In this document: in pieces, positions 8,211 to 17,153 of the stretch
Layout of the letters: every line of letters starts with the position of its first letter
Numbering within the stretch: position 1 is the stretch's first letter
Origin: Megasphaera_A sueciensis
GTDB lineage: Bacteria; Bacillota; Negativicutes; Veillonellales; Megasphaeraceae
DNA: 64,000 bases
Direction: 5' to 3'
NCBI RefSeq assembly: GCF_050219315.1
Contig: NZ_CP116939.1
Span: 930,001-994,000 of the forward strand
Position numbers and translations under genes: made by a program
Notes under the pieces: model-generated
What the model saw: only the letters and a program-made list of their open reading frames with translations
Databases searched by the model: none
What the model was told of the DNA's origin: nothing

Positions 8211-9463
8211 GACCGTCCCCCCTTTTTTGTTTCTGATTCGGCCGTCAGCTTACGGTTCAAACCATAAAACCAAGGATTCGTGATGAGACCAGTATTAATG
8301 AACCATGTCAGTAGTGAACGACTAACCAAAATTGCTGTAAACATACTGACAATAATGCCTAACGCCAGATTAACAGCAAATCCTTTTACAGTGCCGGACC
8401 CCATTACAATAAGAACAATAGCTGCAATCATAACGGATACGTTAGCATCCAAAATCGTACTGAATGCCCGCCTGAATCCTGCCTCCATAGACGTTCGCAG
8501 ACTTTTACCGATCAAGACCTCTTCCTTAAATCGTTCAAAAATAAGAATATTGGCATCTACGGCAAATCCCATGGATAAGATAATACCGGCAATTCCAGGA
8601 AGTGTCAGTGTCGCATTCAGATACTTCAGAATCGCCAATAAAATCATAATATATACCAGTAATGCGACATTGGCTACCAGACCGGATACTCGGTAGATGG
8701 CAACAAGAAAAATCATGATAAGAACGATGCCGATAGCAAACGCTTTTTCACTCTTTATCTTAGAATCCTGCCCCAAGCTCGGACCGATCGTCCGTACTTC
8801 CAATACCTGGACCTTAACGGGAAGAGCCCCGGAACGAAGTAAAATAGCCAGATTTTTTGCATCCTCCAACGTCTTACTGCCGGTAATGACGGCTTTACCG
8901 CCGGTAATAGCTTCATTAACAACAGGAGAAGTCAACACCTGGCCATCAAGGAGGATGGAAATCTGATGTCCCACATTGGATGCTGTCAAATCGGCAAACT
9001 TCTTGGCACCTTCATCCGTAAATTCAATAGCAACAACGTTTTTCTTACCGTTATCAATTTGTTCTTTTGCCGTTTTCAAATCTTTACCAGTCATACGCGT
9101 TGCTCCGCTTTCATCTTTAAATTCCAAGACAGCGGTTTTGCCGATTGTTTCAATCGCCTTTTGAGGATCCTTTTCACCAGGCAGCTCTACAATGACCCTG
9201 CGGGCACCTTCTTTCTGCACGATAGGTTCCGTCAAGCCCATTTCGTTGATACGCCTTTCAATAATAGTAACGACACGGCTGAGCGAGTCGTCCGTGACCG
9301 GTGCATCCGGCGTATCCACCGCTTCCAGCACAATATGCGTGCCGCCCTGCAAATCAAGGCCTTGCTTGATAGAATTGGCAAGCGGATAAATAAATGTAAT
9401 AAATGCAGCCAAAATAATAATGACTGCGCCAAAAAACTTTACCATGTTACGAGTCCGCAACAA
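8207..9463 (-). CDS. secD: Protein translocase subunit SecD
   Basis: SecD is the larger of the two RND-type export subunits. The 418 residues contain an N-terminal helix, the GLDLQGGTHIVLE motif, a periplasmic P1 region with ERRINEMGLTEP and a GKTAVLEF head, then five transmembrane helices with the GIAGIILSMGFAVDANILIFERFKEE signature. The length is that of the separate Firmicute-type SecD, not a SecDF fusion. It directly precedes secF and follows the folate ligase gene by 27 bases. Confidence 0.95.
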   Translation of the reverse strand: MLRTRNMVKFFGAVIIILAAFITFIYPLANSIKQGLDLQGGTHIVLEAVDTPDAPVTDDSLSRVVTIIERRINEMGLTEPIVQKEGARRVIVELPGEKDPQKAIETIGKTAVLEFKDESGATRMTGKDLKTAKEQIDNGKKNVVAIEFTDEGAKKFADLTASNVGHQISILLDGQVLTSPVVNEAITGGKAVITGSKTLEDAKNLAILLRSGALPVKVQVLEVRTIGPSLGQDSKIKSEKAFAIGIVLIMIFLVAIYRVSGLVANVALLVYIMILLAILKYLNATLTLPGIAGIILSMGFAVDANILIFERFKEEVLIGKSLRTSMEAGFRRAFSTILDANVSVMIAAIVLIVMGSGTVKGFAVNLALGIIVSMFTAILVSRSLLTWFINTGLITNPWFYGLNRKLTAESETKKGGRS

Positions 9464-9490
9464 TATCCCCCCTCTTGGGAAATACTAACT

Positions 9491-10075
9491 TTATTTCCAA
9501 TGTGTAATAATATACCGTTGTTCCGTTAAAATAAAAGGAATACACACATCATGCGATTCTTTAGGAACGGTCGGTACTATTTGCATATCCCAGACAATGC
9601 CAATCCAACTGGCTTGCTGTGCTTTTGGCAAAAAACGGTCATAAAAAGCAGCCCCATGTCCGAGCCGCCATCCCTTTTCATCAAAAGCCACGCCTGGAAC
9701 AAGTATCAAATCCAAGGTATCCGGACTAGCAGACAGATTTTCCGCCGGTGCTGTCCGTATGCCATATTTTCCGTTTACGGCTGTTGATACTGAATCCAGC
9801 CGGACCGCTTCCATAACTCCGCGGGACAAGCATCGCGGCACATATACGTGCCGCCCTTCCCGGATTGCCTGGTCCAATAAGGAATCCAGGCATATCTCTC
9901 CGGGCATACTCAAAAATGCCATGATCCGCTGCGCCTTTTTGTACTGCGGCAACACTGCAATACGGCAACAAACATCCTTGCTTACCTCAGCTTGTTCTTC
10001 CGGAGATATTTTTCCAAGACGTGCCGTAATGGCTTTTCTAAGCTGTTTTTTACTTATCATTTCCGGCATCTTCAT
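9491..10075 (-). CDS. 5-formyltetrahydrofolate cyclo-ligase family protein
   Basis: This enzyme converts 5-formyl-THF to 5,10-methenyl-THF with ATP, rescuing a dead-end folate. The 194-residue product has the ligase hallmarks: an N-terminal KKQLRKAITARLG basic helix, VPRC, and the glycine-rich LGHGAAFYDRFL motif that binds ATP and folate. The start is ambiguous: ATGs at 10075, 10069 and 10060 all lie inside the end of yajC, and the one at 10069 has the best-placed AAGG (9-base gap). Placing this gene between yajC and secD is unusual, since yajC normally touches secD directly. Confidence 0.88.
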   Translation of the reverse strand: MKMPEMISKKQLRKAITARLGKISPEEQAEVSKDVCCRIAVLPQYKKAQRIMAFLSMPGEICLDSLLDQAIREGRHVYVPRCLSRGVMEAVRLDSVSTAVNGKYGIRTAPAENLSASPDTLDLILVPGVAFDEKGWRLGHGAAFYDRFLPKAQQASWIGIVWDMQIVPTVPKESHDVCIPFILTEQRYIITHWK

Positions 10076-10358
10076 TATCCTTACCTAACACCTGATTGAT
10101 AGCACTGCGTGTGACCTTGATTTCAACCTTTTCGGAAATACGGAGAGTTGCCGTTTTTTCATCTAAGGCTTCAATGGTTCCGTAAACACCTCCGACAGTA
10201 ATTATCTTAGCACCTTTTTTCAAGCTGTCCAGCATTTGCTGGCGCTGTTTCTGCTGCTTTTTCTGCGGCCGGTACAACAAGAAATAAAAAATAACCACCA
10301 TCAAGAGAATCGGCCACATAGCCCCGAATTCGCCCATACTGTTTATCAATTCTTCCAC
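10050..10358 (-). CDS. yajC: Sec translocon accessory subunit YajC
   Basis: YajC is a small single-span membrane protein that binds SecDF. The product has one helix (MWPILLMVVIFYFLLY), the YRPQKKQQKQRQQML basic stretch and the GAKIITVGGVYGTIEAL beta-domain. I place the start at a GTG at 10358 because AGGAGG lies 8 bases upstream; the GTG at 10367 would overlap that site. An ATG eleven codons in is a weaker alternative. It lies between tgt and the folate ligase and overlaps the latter. Confidence 0.92.
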   Translation of the reverse strand: MEELINSMGEFGAMWPILLMVVIFYFLLYRPQKKQQKQRQQMLDSLKKGAKIITVGGVYGTIEALDEKTATLRISEKVEIKVTRSAINQVLGKDNEDAGNDK

Positions 10359-10408
10359 TCTTTTCACCTCCTAAAACACATAATATCTATATGCAAGATG
10401 AATATAAT

Positions 10409-11515
10409 TTATCCATCTTGATATCGGTCCCAAAATTGCTTGCGAAACTGCCGAAACGTACCATCAAAAATAGATTGGCGCATATTCCGCATAAATTCCA
10501 AAAGAAAATATAAATTATGAATACTGACCAGTCGATATGCCAATAATTCCTCTGCCTTAAAGAGATGGCGGATATAAGCTCGGGAATAGTTCCTGCAGGT
10601 ATAACACTGACATCCTGCTTCCAACGGTATAAAATCATGAGCATATTTTGCGTTGCGTACCGTAAGCCGCCCGGTATGAGTCATAGCCATGCCGTTGCGT
10701 GCTACCCGTGTAGGAAAGACACAATCAAACATATCCACACCGCGTGCCACTCCTTCAATCAGACAATCCGGTGTGCCGACGCCCATCAGATAGCGTGCTT
10801 TGTGTATCGGAAGATACGATGTCGTATTTTCTAATATATCATACATTATATCCTTTGCTTCACCAACACTCAACCCACCAATACCAAATCCATCAAAATT
10901 CATTGACGCCAACTCTTCACAACTTTGCCGGCGGAGGTCTTTATACATACCGCCCTGAACAATGCCGAATACTCCCTGCGTATCGCTGCGATGATGGTCC
11001 AGACAGCGTTTAGCCCAGCGACTGGTCCGTTCCGTCGAATGTTTGGTATAGTCATAATCCGACGGATATGGGATGCATTCATCAAACGCCATGGCAATAT
11101 CCGAATCCAGTTTCATCTGAATATCCATAGAGACTTCCGGTGACAAAAATTTGCGTGATCCATCCAAATGGGATCGAAACGTAACGCCTTCTTCCGTAAT
11201 TTTCCGCATCTGGCCCAGGCTGAACACCTGAAACCCACCGCTGTCCGTAAGAATGGCTTGTTTCCAATGCATGAATTTATGAAGACCGCCTGCCTCCCGT
11301 ACCAAATTCTCCCCCGGCCGCAAAAACAGATGATAGGTATTGCTTAAAATAATCTGAGCTCCCATATCATACAGTTCCTCGGGCGTCAGCGTTTTTACGG
11401 TTGCCTGCGTTCCAACAGGCATAAACATCGGTGTTTTAAAGGTACCATGCGGTGTTCGCAGCAAGCCTGCCCTGGCACCGTCACATTCTGCCTGCAGTTC
11501 GTATGAAATAACCAA
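10409..11515 (-). CDS. tgt: Queuine tRNA-ribosyltransferase
   Basis: Tgt exchanges guanine 34 for preQ1 in tRNAs with GUN anticodons, a queuosine step. The 368-residue protein has the TIM-barrel signatures TDSGGFQVFSLG, GVDMFDCVFPTRVARNG (catalytic Asp) and the zinc site CQCYTCRNYSRAYIRHL near the C-terminus. Translation starts at a TTG (11515) with TAAGGAGG 7 bases upstream; no ATG is better placed. It follows queA by 12 bases, so the two queuosine enzymes are made together. Confidence 0.96.
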   Translation of the reverse strand: MVISYELQAECDGARAGLLRTPHGTFKTPMFMPVGTQATVKTLTPEELYDMGAQIILSNTYHLFLRPGENLVREAGGLHKFMHWKQAILTDSGGFQVFSLGQMRKITEEGVTFRSHLDGSRKFLSPEVSMDIQMKLDSDIAMAFDECIPYPSDYDYTKHSTERTSRWAKRCLDHHRSDTQGVFGIVQGGMYKDLRRQSCEELASMNFDGFGIGGLSVGEAKDIMYDILENTTSYLPIHKARYLMGVGTPDCLIEGVARGVDMFDCVFPTRVARNGMAMTHTGRLTVRNAKYAHDFIPLEAGCQCYTCRNYSRAYIRHLFKAEELLAYRLVSIHNLYFLLEFMRNMRQSIFDGTFRQFRKQFWDRYQDG

Positions 11516-11527
11516 GAGTGTTCCTCC

Positions 11528-12547
11528 TTATCGTATAAACATGGCGTCGCCAAAACTAAAAAAGCGATACTGTTCCTGTACGGCGATTTCATATGCTTTT
11601 AATATTTTTTCCCGTTCCGATAGTGCACTGATCAGCATCAGCAGCGTCGATTCCGGAAGATGGAAGTTAGTGACCAATGCATCGACGATATGAAACGTAA
11701 ATCCCGGATAGATAAAAATATTTGTCCATCCGGAGCCCGCTTTGAGCTCCCCAGAAGTACCTGCACTTTCCAACGTACGAATAGAAGTCGTACCTACAGC
11801 AATAACACGTCTGCCTTCCGCTTTAGCTCGATTCACAGCTGTTGCTGCTTCGGGTGTAATACTGTAAAATTCACTATGCATTTCATGATCTTCGATATTT
11901 TCCTCTTCTACCGGCCGGAAAGTACCCAACCCCACATGCAGTGTAACAAATATTTCCTGCACACCTTTATCGCGTATCTTTTCCAAAAGTTCATCTGTAA
12001 AGTGCAGCCCAGCCGTAGGAGCGGCTGCCGAGCCTTTTTCACGGGCATAGACCGTCTGGTATTGCTCTTTATCTTCCAGTTTTTCATGTATATACGGCGG
12101 CAGCGGCATTTCTCCAATAGTATCAATAATATCGTCAAATACGCCATCATAATTAAACTTTACAATACGGCCGCCAAAATCAGTCTTATCCAGTATATCT
12201 GCCGTCATTCCCGCCTCAAACGCAAGCTGCGTACCCGGCAAGGCTTTTTTCCCCGGTTTTACCAATACCTCCCAGGTATCTTCCCCGCAAGGCGTCAGCA
12301 GGAGTACTTCCACTTTTCCGCCCGTGGGAATGCGATGTCCGAAAAGCCGGGCAGGAATAACCTTGGAGTCGTTGAAAACAAGAACATCTCCCGACTGCAA
12401 TTCGTTAACTAAATCATAAAAATAGCGGTGTACTACGTCACCCGTTTTTTTATCATATATCATCAGTCGAGCATGATCCCGTGGTTCAGCCGGATGCTGC
12501 GCAATTAATTCCTTCGGCAGTTCATAGGTAAAATCGCTTAATTTCAA
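11528..12547 (-). CDS. queA: S-adenosylmethionine:tRNA ribosyltransferase-isomerase
   Basis: QueA transfers and isomerises the ribosyl group of S-adenosylmethionine onto preQ1-tRNA to give epoxyqueuosine. The 339 residues show family blocks LIAQHPAEPRDHARLM at the N-terminus, DVLVFNDSKVIPARLFG, GSAAAPTAGLHFT, and LVTNFHLPESTLLMLISA near the C-terminus. The start is a TTG at 12547 with GAAGG 7 bases upstream. The upstream neighbour is the SpoIID-like gene 15 bases away and the downstream one is tgt, a pairing shared widely in Firmicutes. Confidence 0.96.
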   Translation of the reverse strand: MKLSDFTYELPKELIAQHPAEPRDHARLMIYDKKTGDVVHRYFYDLVNELQSGDVLVFNDSKVIPARLFGHRIPTGGKVEVLLLTPCGEDTWEVLVKPGKKALPGTQLAFEAGMTADILDKTDFGGRIVKFNYDGVFDDIIDTIGEMPLPPYIHEKLEDKEQYQTVYAREKGSAAAPTAGLHFTDELLEKIRDKGVQEIFVTLHVGLGTFRPVEEENIEDHEMHSEFYSITPEAATAVNRAKAEGRRVIAVGTTSIRTLESAGTSGELKAGSGWTNIFIYPGFTFHIVDALVTNFHLPESTLLMLISALSEREKILKAYEIAVQEQYRFFSFGDAMFIR

Positions 12548-12562
12548 TTTAAATCCTTCTTC

Positions 12563-13795
12563 CTAGTATAACTTTTCTAATTTTGTATTGCTATAATAAT
12601 GATATAAAATCGTTTGATAACTGATATTTTCTCTCCCCATCTGGTTGGCCCCCCACTGGCTCATTCCCAGTCCATGCCCCCATCCATAACCATAAATCAT
12701 AATGGGAAATGTACTTTTTACAGTGAACATCGTATTGCGCAGGGGTTTCTTGAACATGTCAATATCTCCGGGTACTCCAGATCCCTGATAAAAATCAAAA
12801 AGGGTACTCTTTAAGCCAAAAATTTGCTGGAAAGAATTTCCCGTCATACGGACTTGTCCTTTTGTCCCAACAACGACCATCGAGGTGACTCTACCCGATA
12901 TCCCTCTATCGGCAGCTGTAATCGGCCGTTTCTTCAGCGGAGTCAGCATAATGGCTCGAATCGTTCCCACATCCTTGCCGGCCGCTCTGAGTTTGCGTTC
13001 CATATCGGCAGCCGTTGTAGTAACTTGCCAGCGGTAATCCGGCATTTTACTACTGTCATCGTACACACCGCGCAGATACGGGACCATGCTGCCCCAAACA
13101 TTTTCGCTATGTTCCGTATATCCTCCGCCCGAAGCAGAAAACAAGGCATCAATGGGCCGTCCGCCGTATGTCAGTATCTCTCCGCGCGTAGCATCTACCG
13201 CCTGCTTAATAGCCGGCGATTCTGCAAGAACGCCGCCATAGGACTGACTGCTGGTGTCATCAGTCATATCAAATCCGCGTTTTATAAAATATTCTTTATG
13301 TGCTACCGCATATGTCCGAGCTGCCACCGATTGCGCTTTCAATGCTTCCGGTGACCAAGAAGAAGACATTTCACTTCCTACCACACCATAGAGATAATAT
13401 TCCAGAGGAACTTCGTTAATAACCGTCATCCCCCATCGCCCCGGAGATTTGATCAATCGTATATCTCCCCGGTACGGACGATTGCCTACCATTAAAACAG
13501 CTGTTCCACTATTTTTAACAGGTTCGATCGTAATGGACTCTGCTAAACTGCCACTGGCAGCAAGTGCACCATTATGATAGGTCACGGCAACAGGAGTATA
13601 CGCTCTTATTTTTTTCCAAATCGTTCCATTTTTATACAATATCATGTCACTGGTTCCGCTGACCGATGTCGAGTTCTGCCCTTCCTTAATCCCGATACAT
13701 ACAACCGGACCTGTACCAGAAGCCAGAACAGAAGCGGTCATACATAAAAAAATAGCTGCCGCTGCAGTCATACGAAGGAGTCTTTGCCGCCACAT
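12563..13795 (-). CDS. SpoIID/LytB-domain secreted protein
   Basis: A 410-residue exported protein with a signal peptide (MWRQRLLRMTAAAAIFLCMTA then ASVLASG). The C-terminal two thirds is a SpoIID/LytB domain: EVPLEYYLYGVVGSEMSSSW, EALKAQSVAARTYA and, at the end, GYGWGHGLGMSQWGANQMG. In sporulators SpoIID is a lytic transglycosylase that cuts peptidoglycan during engulfment. Here it sits between DUF2905 and queA in the ruv operon and I see no other sporulation gene, so a general wall-remodelling role is more likely. The catalytic glutamate is probably the one in VGSEMSSSW. Confidence 0.88.
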   Translation of the reverse strand: MWRQRLLRMTAAAAIFLCMTASVLASGTGPVVCIGIKEGQNSTSVSGTSDMILYKNGTIWKKIRAYTPVAVTYHNGALAASGSLAESITIEPVKNSGTAVLMVGNRPYRGDIRLIKSPGRWGMTVINEVPLEYYLYGVVGSEMSSSWSPEALKAQSVAARTYAVAHKEYFIKRGFDMTDDTSSQSYGGVLAESPAIKQAVDATRGEILTYGGRPIDALFSASGGGYTEHSENVWGSMVPYLRGVYDDSSKMPDYRWQVTTTAADMERKLRAAGKDVGTIRAIMLTPLKKRPITAADRGISGRVTSMVVVGTKGQVRMTGNSFQQIFGLKSTLFDFYQGSGVPGDIDMFKKPLRNTMFTVKSTFPIMIYGYGWGHGLGMSQWGANQMGRENISYQTILYHYYSNTKLEKLY

Positions 13796-13825
13796 ACCTA
13801 TACCTCCTGTTAATACATCTATAAT

Positions 13826-14041
13826 TTATCGGTGAAAAAATACATTTAAAAAAACCGTTAAGATAACACTAATAATAATACAGGTCACGACAGGAAAATG
13901 AAACGATATATTTCCCTTGGTAAAATTAAGATCGCCCGGCAAATGCCCCAGCAACCGGCTTAAACCGACTTGATCAAGAAACATCCAGCCAAGGCCTGCT
14001 GCTATACATAATATACCGATACCAATAAGCATTCTGGCCAT
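13826..14041 (-). CDS. DUF2905 small membrane protein
   Basis: A 71-residue protein with two transmembrane helices (residues ~4-22 and ~48-68) separated by a loop containing GLSRLLGHLPGDLNF. That GRLPGD-like loop and the length match the DUF2905 family, of unknown function, often encoded beside ruvB in Firmicutes. It lies 12 bases after ruvB and 30 before the SpoIID-like gene. Confidence 0.85.
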   Translation of the reverse strand: MARMLIGIGILCIAAGLGWMFLDQVGLSRLLGHLPGDLNFTKGNISFHFPVVTCIIISVILTVFLNVFFHR

Positions 14042-14053
14042 ACTAACATCTCC

Positions 14054-15076
14054 TCAAAATAAGGATACGGACGTATCATCGTGTTTCGGCACGGGCAACC
14101 CCAGATGCCGGTATGCCGATTCCGTAACGATACGGCCTCGCGGCGTCCGATTCAAAAATCCCATCTGCATAAGAAATGGCTCATACACATCTTCTACGGC
14201 ATCTACGGATTCGCTGATCGCCGCTGCAATCGTATCAAGACCAACCGGTCCTCCTGAAAACTTCTCGATAATGACTTGCAGCACTCTGCGGTCCGTACGA
14301 TCTAATCCACAACAGTCCACTTCCAGTCGGTCCAAGGCCGATGACGCTAAGGCATCACTAATGACATGGGAGCCGGATACCTGCGCAAAGTCGCGCACTC
14401 TCTTCAGTAACCGATTGGCTATCCGAGGTGTTCCCCGCGAACGACGGGCAATTTCCAGTGCTCCCTGATTATCCACAGCAATATCCAAAATTTCTGCCGT
14501 CCGTTTGATAATAAGGACCAAATCTTCCGGTTTATAAAACTCCAAGCGGCAAATAACACCAAACCGATCCCGTAAAGGCGGAGCCAAGCGGCCTACCTGT
14601 GTTGTAGCGCCTACCAGCGTAAACGGCGGCAAATCAATACGTACAGAACGTGCGCTGGGTCCCTTGCCGATAACAATATCCAGTGCATAGTCTTCCATTG
14701 CCGCATATAATACTTCTTCAACACTATGGGACAACCGATGTATTTCATCTATAAAAAGCAAATCCCGTTCCTGCAAATTTGTTAAAAGAGCAGCTAAATC
14801 ACCGGGTCTTTCAATCGCCGGGCCGGAAGTGATTCGCAAATTGACTCCCAGTTCATTGGCAATAATTCCTGCCATGGTAGTTTTCCCCAGACCCGGTGGT
14901 CCGTAAAGCAGCACATGATCCAATGCCTCTTTGCGTTCCTTGGCCGCCTGAATAAATACCATCAGATTTGCCTTGACTTTGTCCTGCCCAATATATTCTT
15001 TAAAATAATGAGGCCGCAAGCTGTATTGCCAAGAATCACCGGCTAGTGCTTCTGTTTCTACAATACGATCTTCCAT
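14054..15076 (-). CDS. ruvB: Holliday junction branch-migration helicase RuvB
   Basis: RuvB is the hexameric AAA+ motor that drives branch migration with RuvA. The 340 residues contain Walker A LLYGPPGLGKTTMAG, Walker B LLFIDEIHRLS, sensor 1 LVGATTQVGRL, the arginine-finger region APPLRDRFG and the C-terminal winged helix ending in NRTPRGRIVTESAYRHLGL. It follows ruvA by three bases in the ruvC-ruvA-ruvB order. Confidence 0.98.
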   Translation of the reverse strand: MEDRIVETEALAGDSWQYSLRPHYFKEYIGQDKVKANLMVFIQAAKERKEALDHVLLYGPPGLGKTTMAGIIANELGVNLRITSGPAIERPGDLAALLTNLQERDLLFIDEIHRLSHSVEEVLYAAMEDYALDIVIGKGPSARSVRIDLPPFTLVGATTQVGRLAPPLRDRFGVICRLEFYKPEDLVLIIKRTAEILDIAVDNQGALEIARRSRGTPRIANRLLKRVRDFAQVSGSHVISDALASSALDRLEVDCCGLDRTDRRVLQVIIEKFSGGPVGLDTIAAAISESVDAVEDVYEPFLMQMGFLNRTPRGRIVTESAYRHLGLPVPKHDDTSVSLF

Positions 15077-15079
15077 GTT

Positions 15080-15682
15080 CTACCTCCCGCTTCCTAAAAC
15101 ACGCAATACTTTTTTAAGCAATTCTTCCACGGTTGTACATTGCTGTACATTTCCTTCTATCGCGGGCAGTACTTCCTGTGAAGAATATCCCAAACTGGTC
15201 AGTGCCGCCAATGTTTCTTGTGCAATCCCCTGCGGGACCGCACTATCCATAGGCATGCTGCTAATATTGTCTTCGCGGTCCAGTCTGCCTATTTTATCCT
15301 GTAATTCTAAAATCAACCGTTCTGCTGTCTTTTTCCCGATACCGGGGAGTTTAGTAAGGACCGCTATATTCTTCTGCCGTACAGCCATGCGAAAACTGTC
15401 GGGACGGATAGCACTCATAATACCCAAGGCAACCTTGGGACCCACTTTATTTACCCCTACCAAAAGCATAAATAAATCATATTCATCCTGGCTCTGAAAT
15501 CCATAGAGCAGAATTGCATCTTCCCGTACGCTCATATAGGTAAATAACAGCATCTCCCGACCAACCGTCAATTTTTCCATCGTCGACCCAGGAACATATA
15601 CCCGATAGCCTACTCCATGGACATCCACAAAACAAGAATCGATAAAAATATGAGTCACAACACCTTTTACATACCCTATCAT
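15080..15682 (-). CDS. ruvA: Holliday junction DNA-binding protein RuvA
   Basis: RuvA tetramers hold the four-way junction and recruit RuvB. The 200 residues show the N-terminal OB-fold (MIGYVKGVVTHI), tandem helix-hairpin-helix motifs (LLVGVNKVGPKVAL and LTKLPGIGKKTAERL) and a C-terminal RuvB-binding domain with EETLAALTSLGYSSQE-like sequence. Its start overlaps the ruvC stop by four bases. Confidence 0.97.
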   Translation of the reverse strand: MIGYVKGVVTHIFIDSCFVDVHGVGYRVYVPGSTMEKLTVGREMLLFTYMSVREDAILLYGFQSQDEYDLFMLLVGVNKVGPKVALGIMSAIRPDSFRMAVRQKNIAVLTKLPGIGKKTAERLILELQDKIGRLDREDNISSMPMDSAVPQGIAQETLAALTSLGYSSQEVLPAIEGNVQQCTTVEELLKKVLRVLGSGR

Positions 15683-16179
15683 AATTGAACCGTCCTTTTT
15701 AAGCTTTGCGAATGATTGGAATATAAAGCATAAATGGCCATCGCTAATCCGTCGGCCGCATCATCGGGCTTGATTTTCTCACGAATACTCAAAAGGCGCA
15801 TCGTCATATCAATGACTTGTTCCTTCGTAGCCCGCCCGTAACCGGTAACCCCTTGCTTGACCTGCAAAGGAGAAAATTCCAACAAGGTAATACCTGCCTG
15901 CTGCGCCGTCAGAAGGATAATGCCGCGGGCTTGTCCTACGGCGATAGCAGTTGTAACATTACGGTTAAAAAACAACTGTTCCACGCCGATGATATCAGGG
16001 TGATATGTTTCATATAATCGATTTAAATTGTCATAAATCATGACCAGGCGCTGCCCATCCGTATGTTCCGGCGTCGTCTCGATAACACCGTACGTAACAG
16101 GATGCAAACGGCTTCCCTGTGAATCAACGATTCCAAAACCACATCTAGCCGTCCCCGGATCTATTCCCATGGCACGCAT
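15679..16179 (-). CDS. ruvC: Crossover junction endodeoxyribonuclease RuvC
   Basis: RuvC resolves Holliday junctions. The 166 residues carry the four acidic catalytic positions: Asp6 or 7 in MGIDPGTARCGFG, Glu in GVEQLFFNRN, and the C-terminal DDAADGLAMAI pair. It is the first gene of the long leftward operon, about 65 bases downstream of a good promoter. Confidence 0.96.
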   Translation of the reverse strand: MRAMGIDPGTARCGFGIVDSQGSRLHPVTYGVIETTPEHTDGQRLVMIYDNLNRLYETYHPDIIGVEQLFFNRNVTTAIAVGQARGIILLTAQQAGITLLEFSPLQVKQGVTGYGRATKEQVIDMTMRLLSIREKIKPDDAADGLAMAIYALYSNHSQSLKRTVQL

Positions 16180-16244
16180 ACAATTTTCCTCCCTGCAGCA
16201 GCTTTATTCTATATCAATATAAAATAAATTATTCACAATAATAT

Positions 16245-16274
16245 ATTATACCATGCTAAATCATTTTCGGGCAA
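16245..16274 (-). promoter_or_regulatory. Promoter of the ruv-queA-tgt-sec operon
   Basis: On the minus strand TTGCCC (16269-16274), an 18-base spacer ending in TGG and TATAAT (16245-16250) make an extended -10 promoter. No competing terminator appears between this point and 7254, so eleven genes could be cotranscribed. Confidence 0.65.
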
Positions 16275-16375
16275 CCAATGTTTCCTGTTCCCGTCTGCCG
16301 TATTATCTCGCAGCAAGGCAGAAACAATGTTTTTTTGTGATACAGCTATAGGCACTATGTTCCTATCTGCATAAC

Positions 16376-16405
16376 AAAAAAAGTGTGCCCATGGCACACT
16401 TTTTT
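16376..16405 (-). terminator. Intrinsic terminator after rpmF
   Basis: GTGTGCC and GGCACAC form a stem with a 3-base loop, extended by A/T pairs, followed on the minus strand by a run of seven T. It ends the yceD-rpmF transcript. Confidence 0.85.
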
Positions 16406-16412
16406 GTTTCGC

Positions 16413-16598
16413 TTATTCAGCTGCAGTGTTAGCTACAACCTGCTTGCCTTTATAAAAACCGCAAGACGGGCATGCGTGATGAGGCAACATTGCTTCGTGG
16501 CACTGCGGGCATTCCACATATCCCGGTGCTGTTAATTTCCAGTTGGCACGACGACGGTCGCGACGACATTTCGATAATCTGCGTTTTGGTACTGCCAT
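16413..16598 (-). CDS. rpmF: Large ribosomal subunit protein bL32
   Basis: A 61-residue ribosomal protein beginning MAVPKRRLSKCRRDRRRAN, the standard bL32 N-terminus. A zinc ribbon is present as CPQC and CPSC, so this is the zinc-binding C+ form. I chose ATG at 16598 (AGGAGG 8 bases upstream) over the in-frame ATG three codons earlier. It follows the DUF177 gene by 33 bases, the usual yceD-rpmF pair. Confidence 0.98.
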   Translation of the reverse strand: MAVPKRRLSKCRRDRRRANWKLTAPGYVECPQCHEAMLPHHACPSCGFYKGKQVVANTAAE

Positions 16599-16631
16599 GT
16601 TCTGCACCTCCTTAAAATCATGGTACGTGTA

Positions 16632-17135
16632 TTAGCGATTTGATTTCAGTAATTCACCCAATCTTTCCATTCTCGGGTCAATCCTGTCATCAGGACAACT
16701 ACAAGGCCCTTCGTTCAGGTTAGCGCCGCACTGCGGGCAAAGCCCTTTGCAATCGGGCCGGCACAAGACCCGCATTGGTTCGCTGAGGACCAAGGTTTCT
16801 CTCACTGTCTTCGTCAAATCAATGTATTCTCCGTTATACGGTTCCACATCTTCTGGAAGCACGGCTTCCGTACCATAGACTTCAGACAAGGTTTCCTTCC
16901 GATCCACCGATACCGGTGTCAGGCAGCGGCTACAACGGTATATTCCCGAGATTTGGACGGTTCCATGAACAACCAAATGGCATCCATCAAACCAAAACAA
17001 ACCTTCTACAGCCACATCATGACTCTTCCAAGAAAAAGCAGCTACATCACCGAGAGCGACAGCTGGTTCCCTAAAAGAAAAAGGAAATTTTCTGCCTTCC
17101 TCTTTCATTGCTTGTTCTACTTGTAGTTTCATCAT
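16632..17135 (-). CDS. yceD: YceD/DUF177 family protein
   Basis: A 167-residue protein of the DUF177 family, linked to 23S rRNA accumulation and almost always encoded before rpmF. The C-terminal region has the conserved paired cysteines CRPDCKGLCPQCGANLNEGPCSC, a likely metal site, with CSRC earlier. The start at 17135 (or 17132) has GAGG nearby and lies just downstream of a perfect promoter; a longer reading from 17195 would begin upstream of that promoter and is rejected. Confidence 0.88.
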   Translation of the reverse strand: MMKLQVEQAMKEEGRKFPFSFREPAVALGDVAAFSWKSHDVAVEGLFWFDGCHLVVHGTVQISGIYRCSRCLTPVSVDRKETLSEVYGTEAVLPEDVEPYNGEYIDLTKTVRETLVLSEPMRVLCRPDCKGLCPQCGANLNEGPCSCPDDRIDPRMERLGELLKSNR

Positions 17136-17153
17136 TTCTACCTCGACTATACT

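Noticed and set aside
11660..12412. 250-codon open frame opposite queA
   Set aside because: It is a shadow on the other strand of queA, which has full family motifs, and it has no ribosome site or homologous look.
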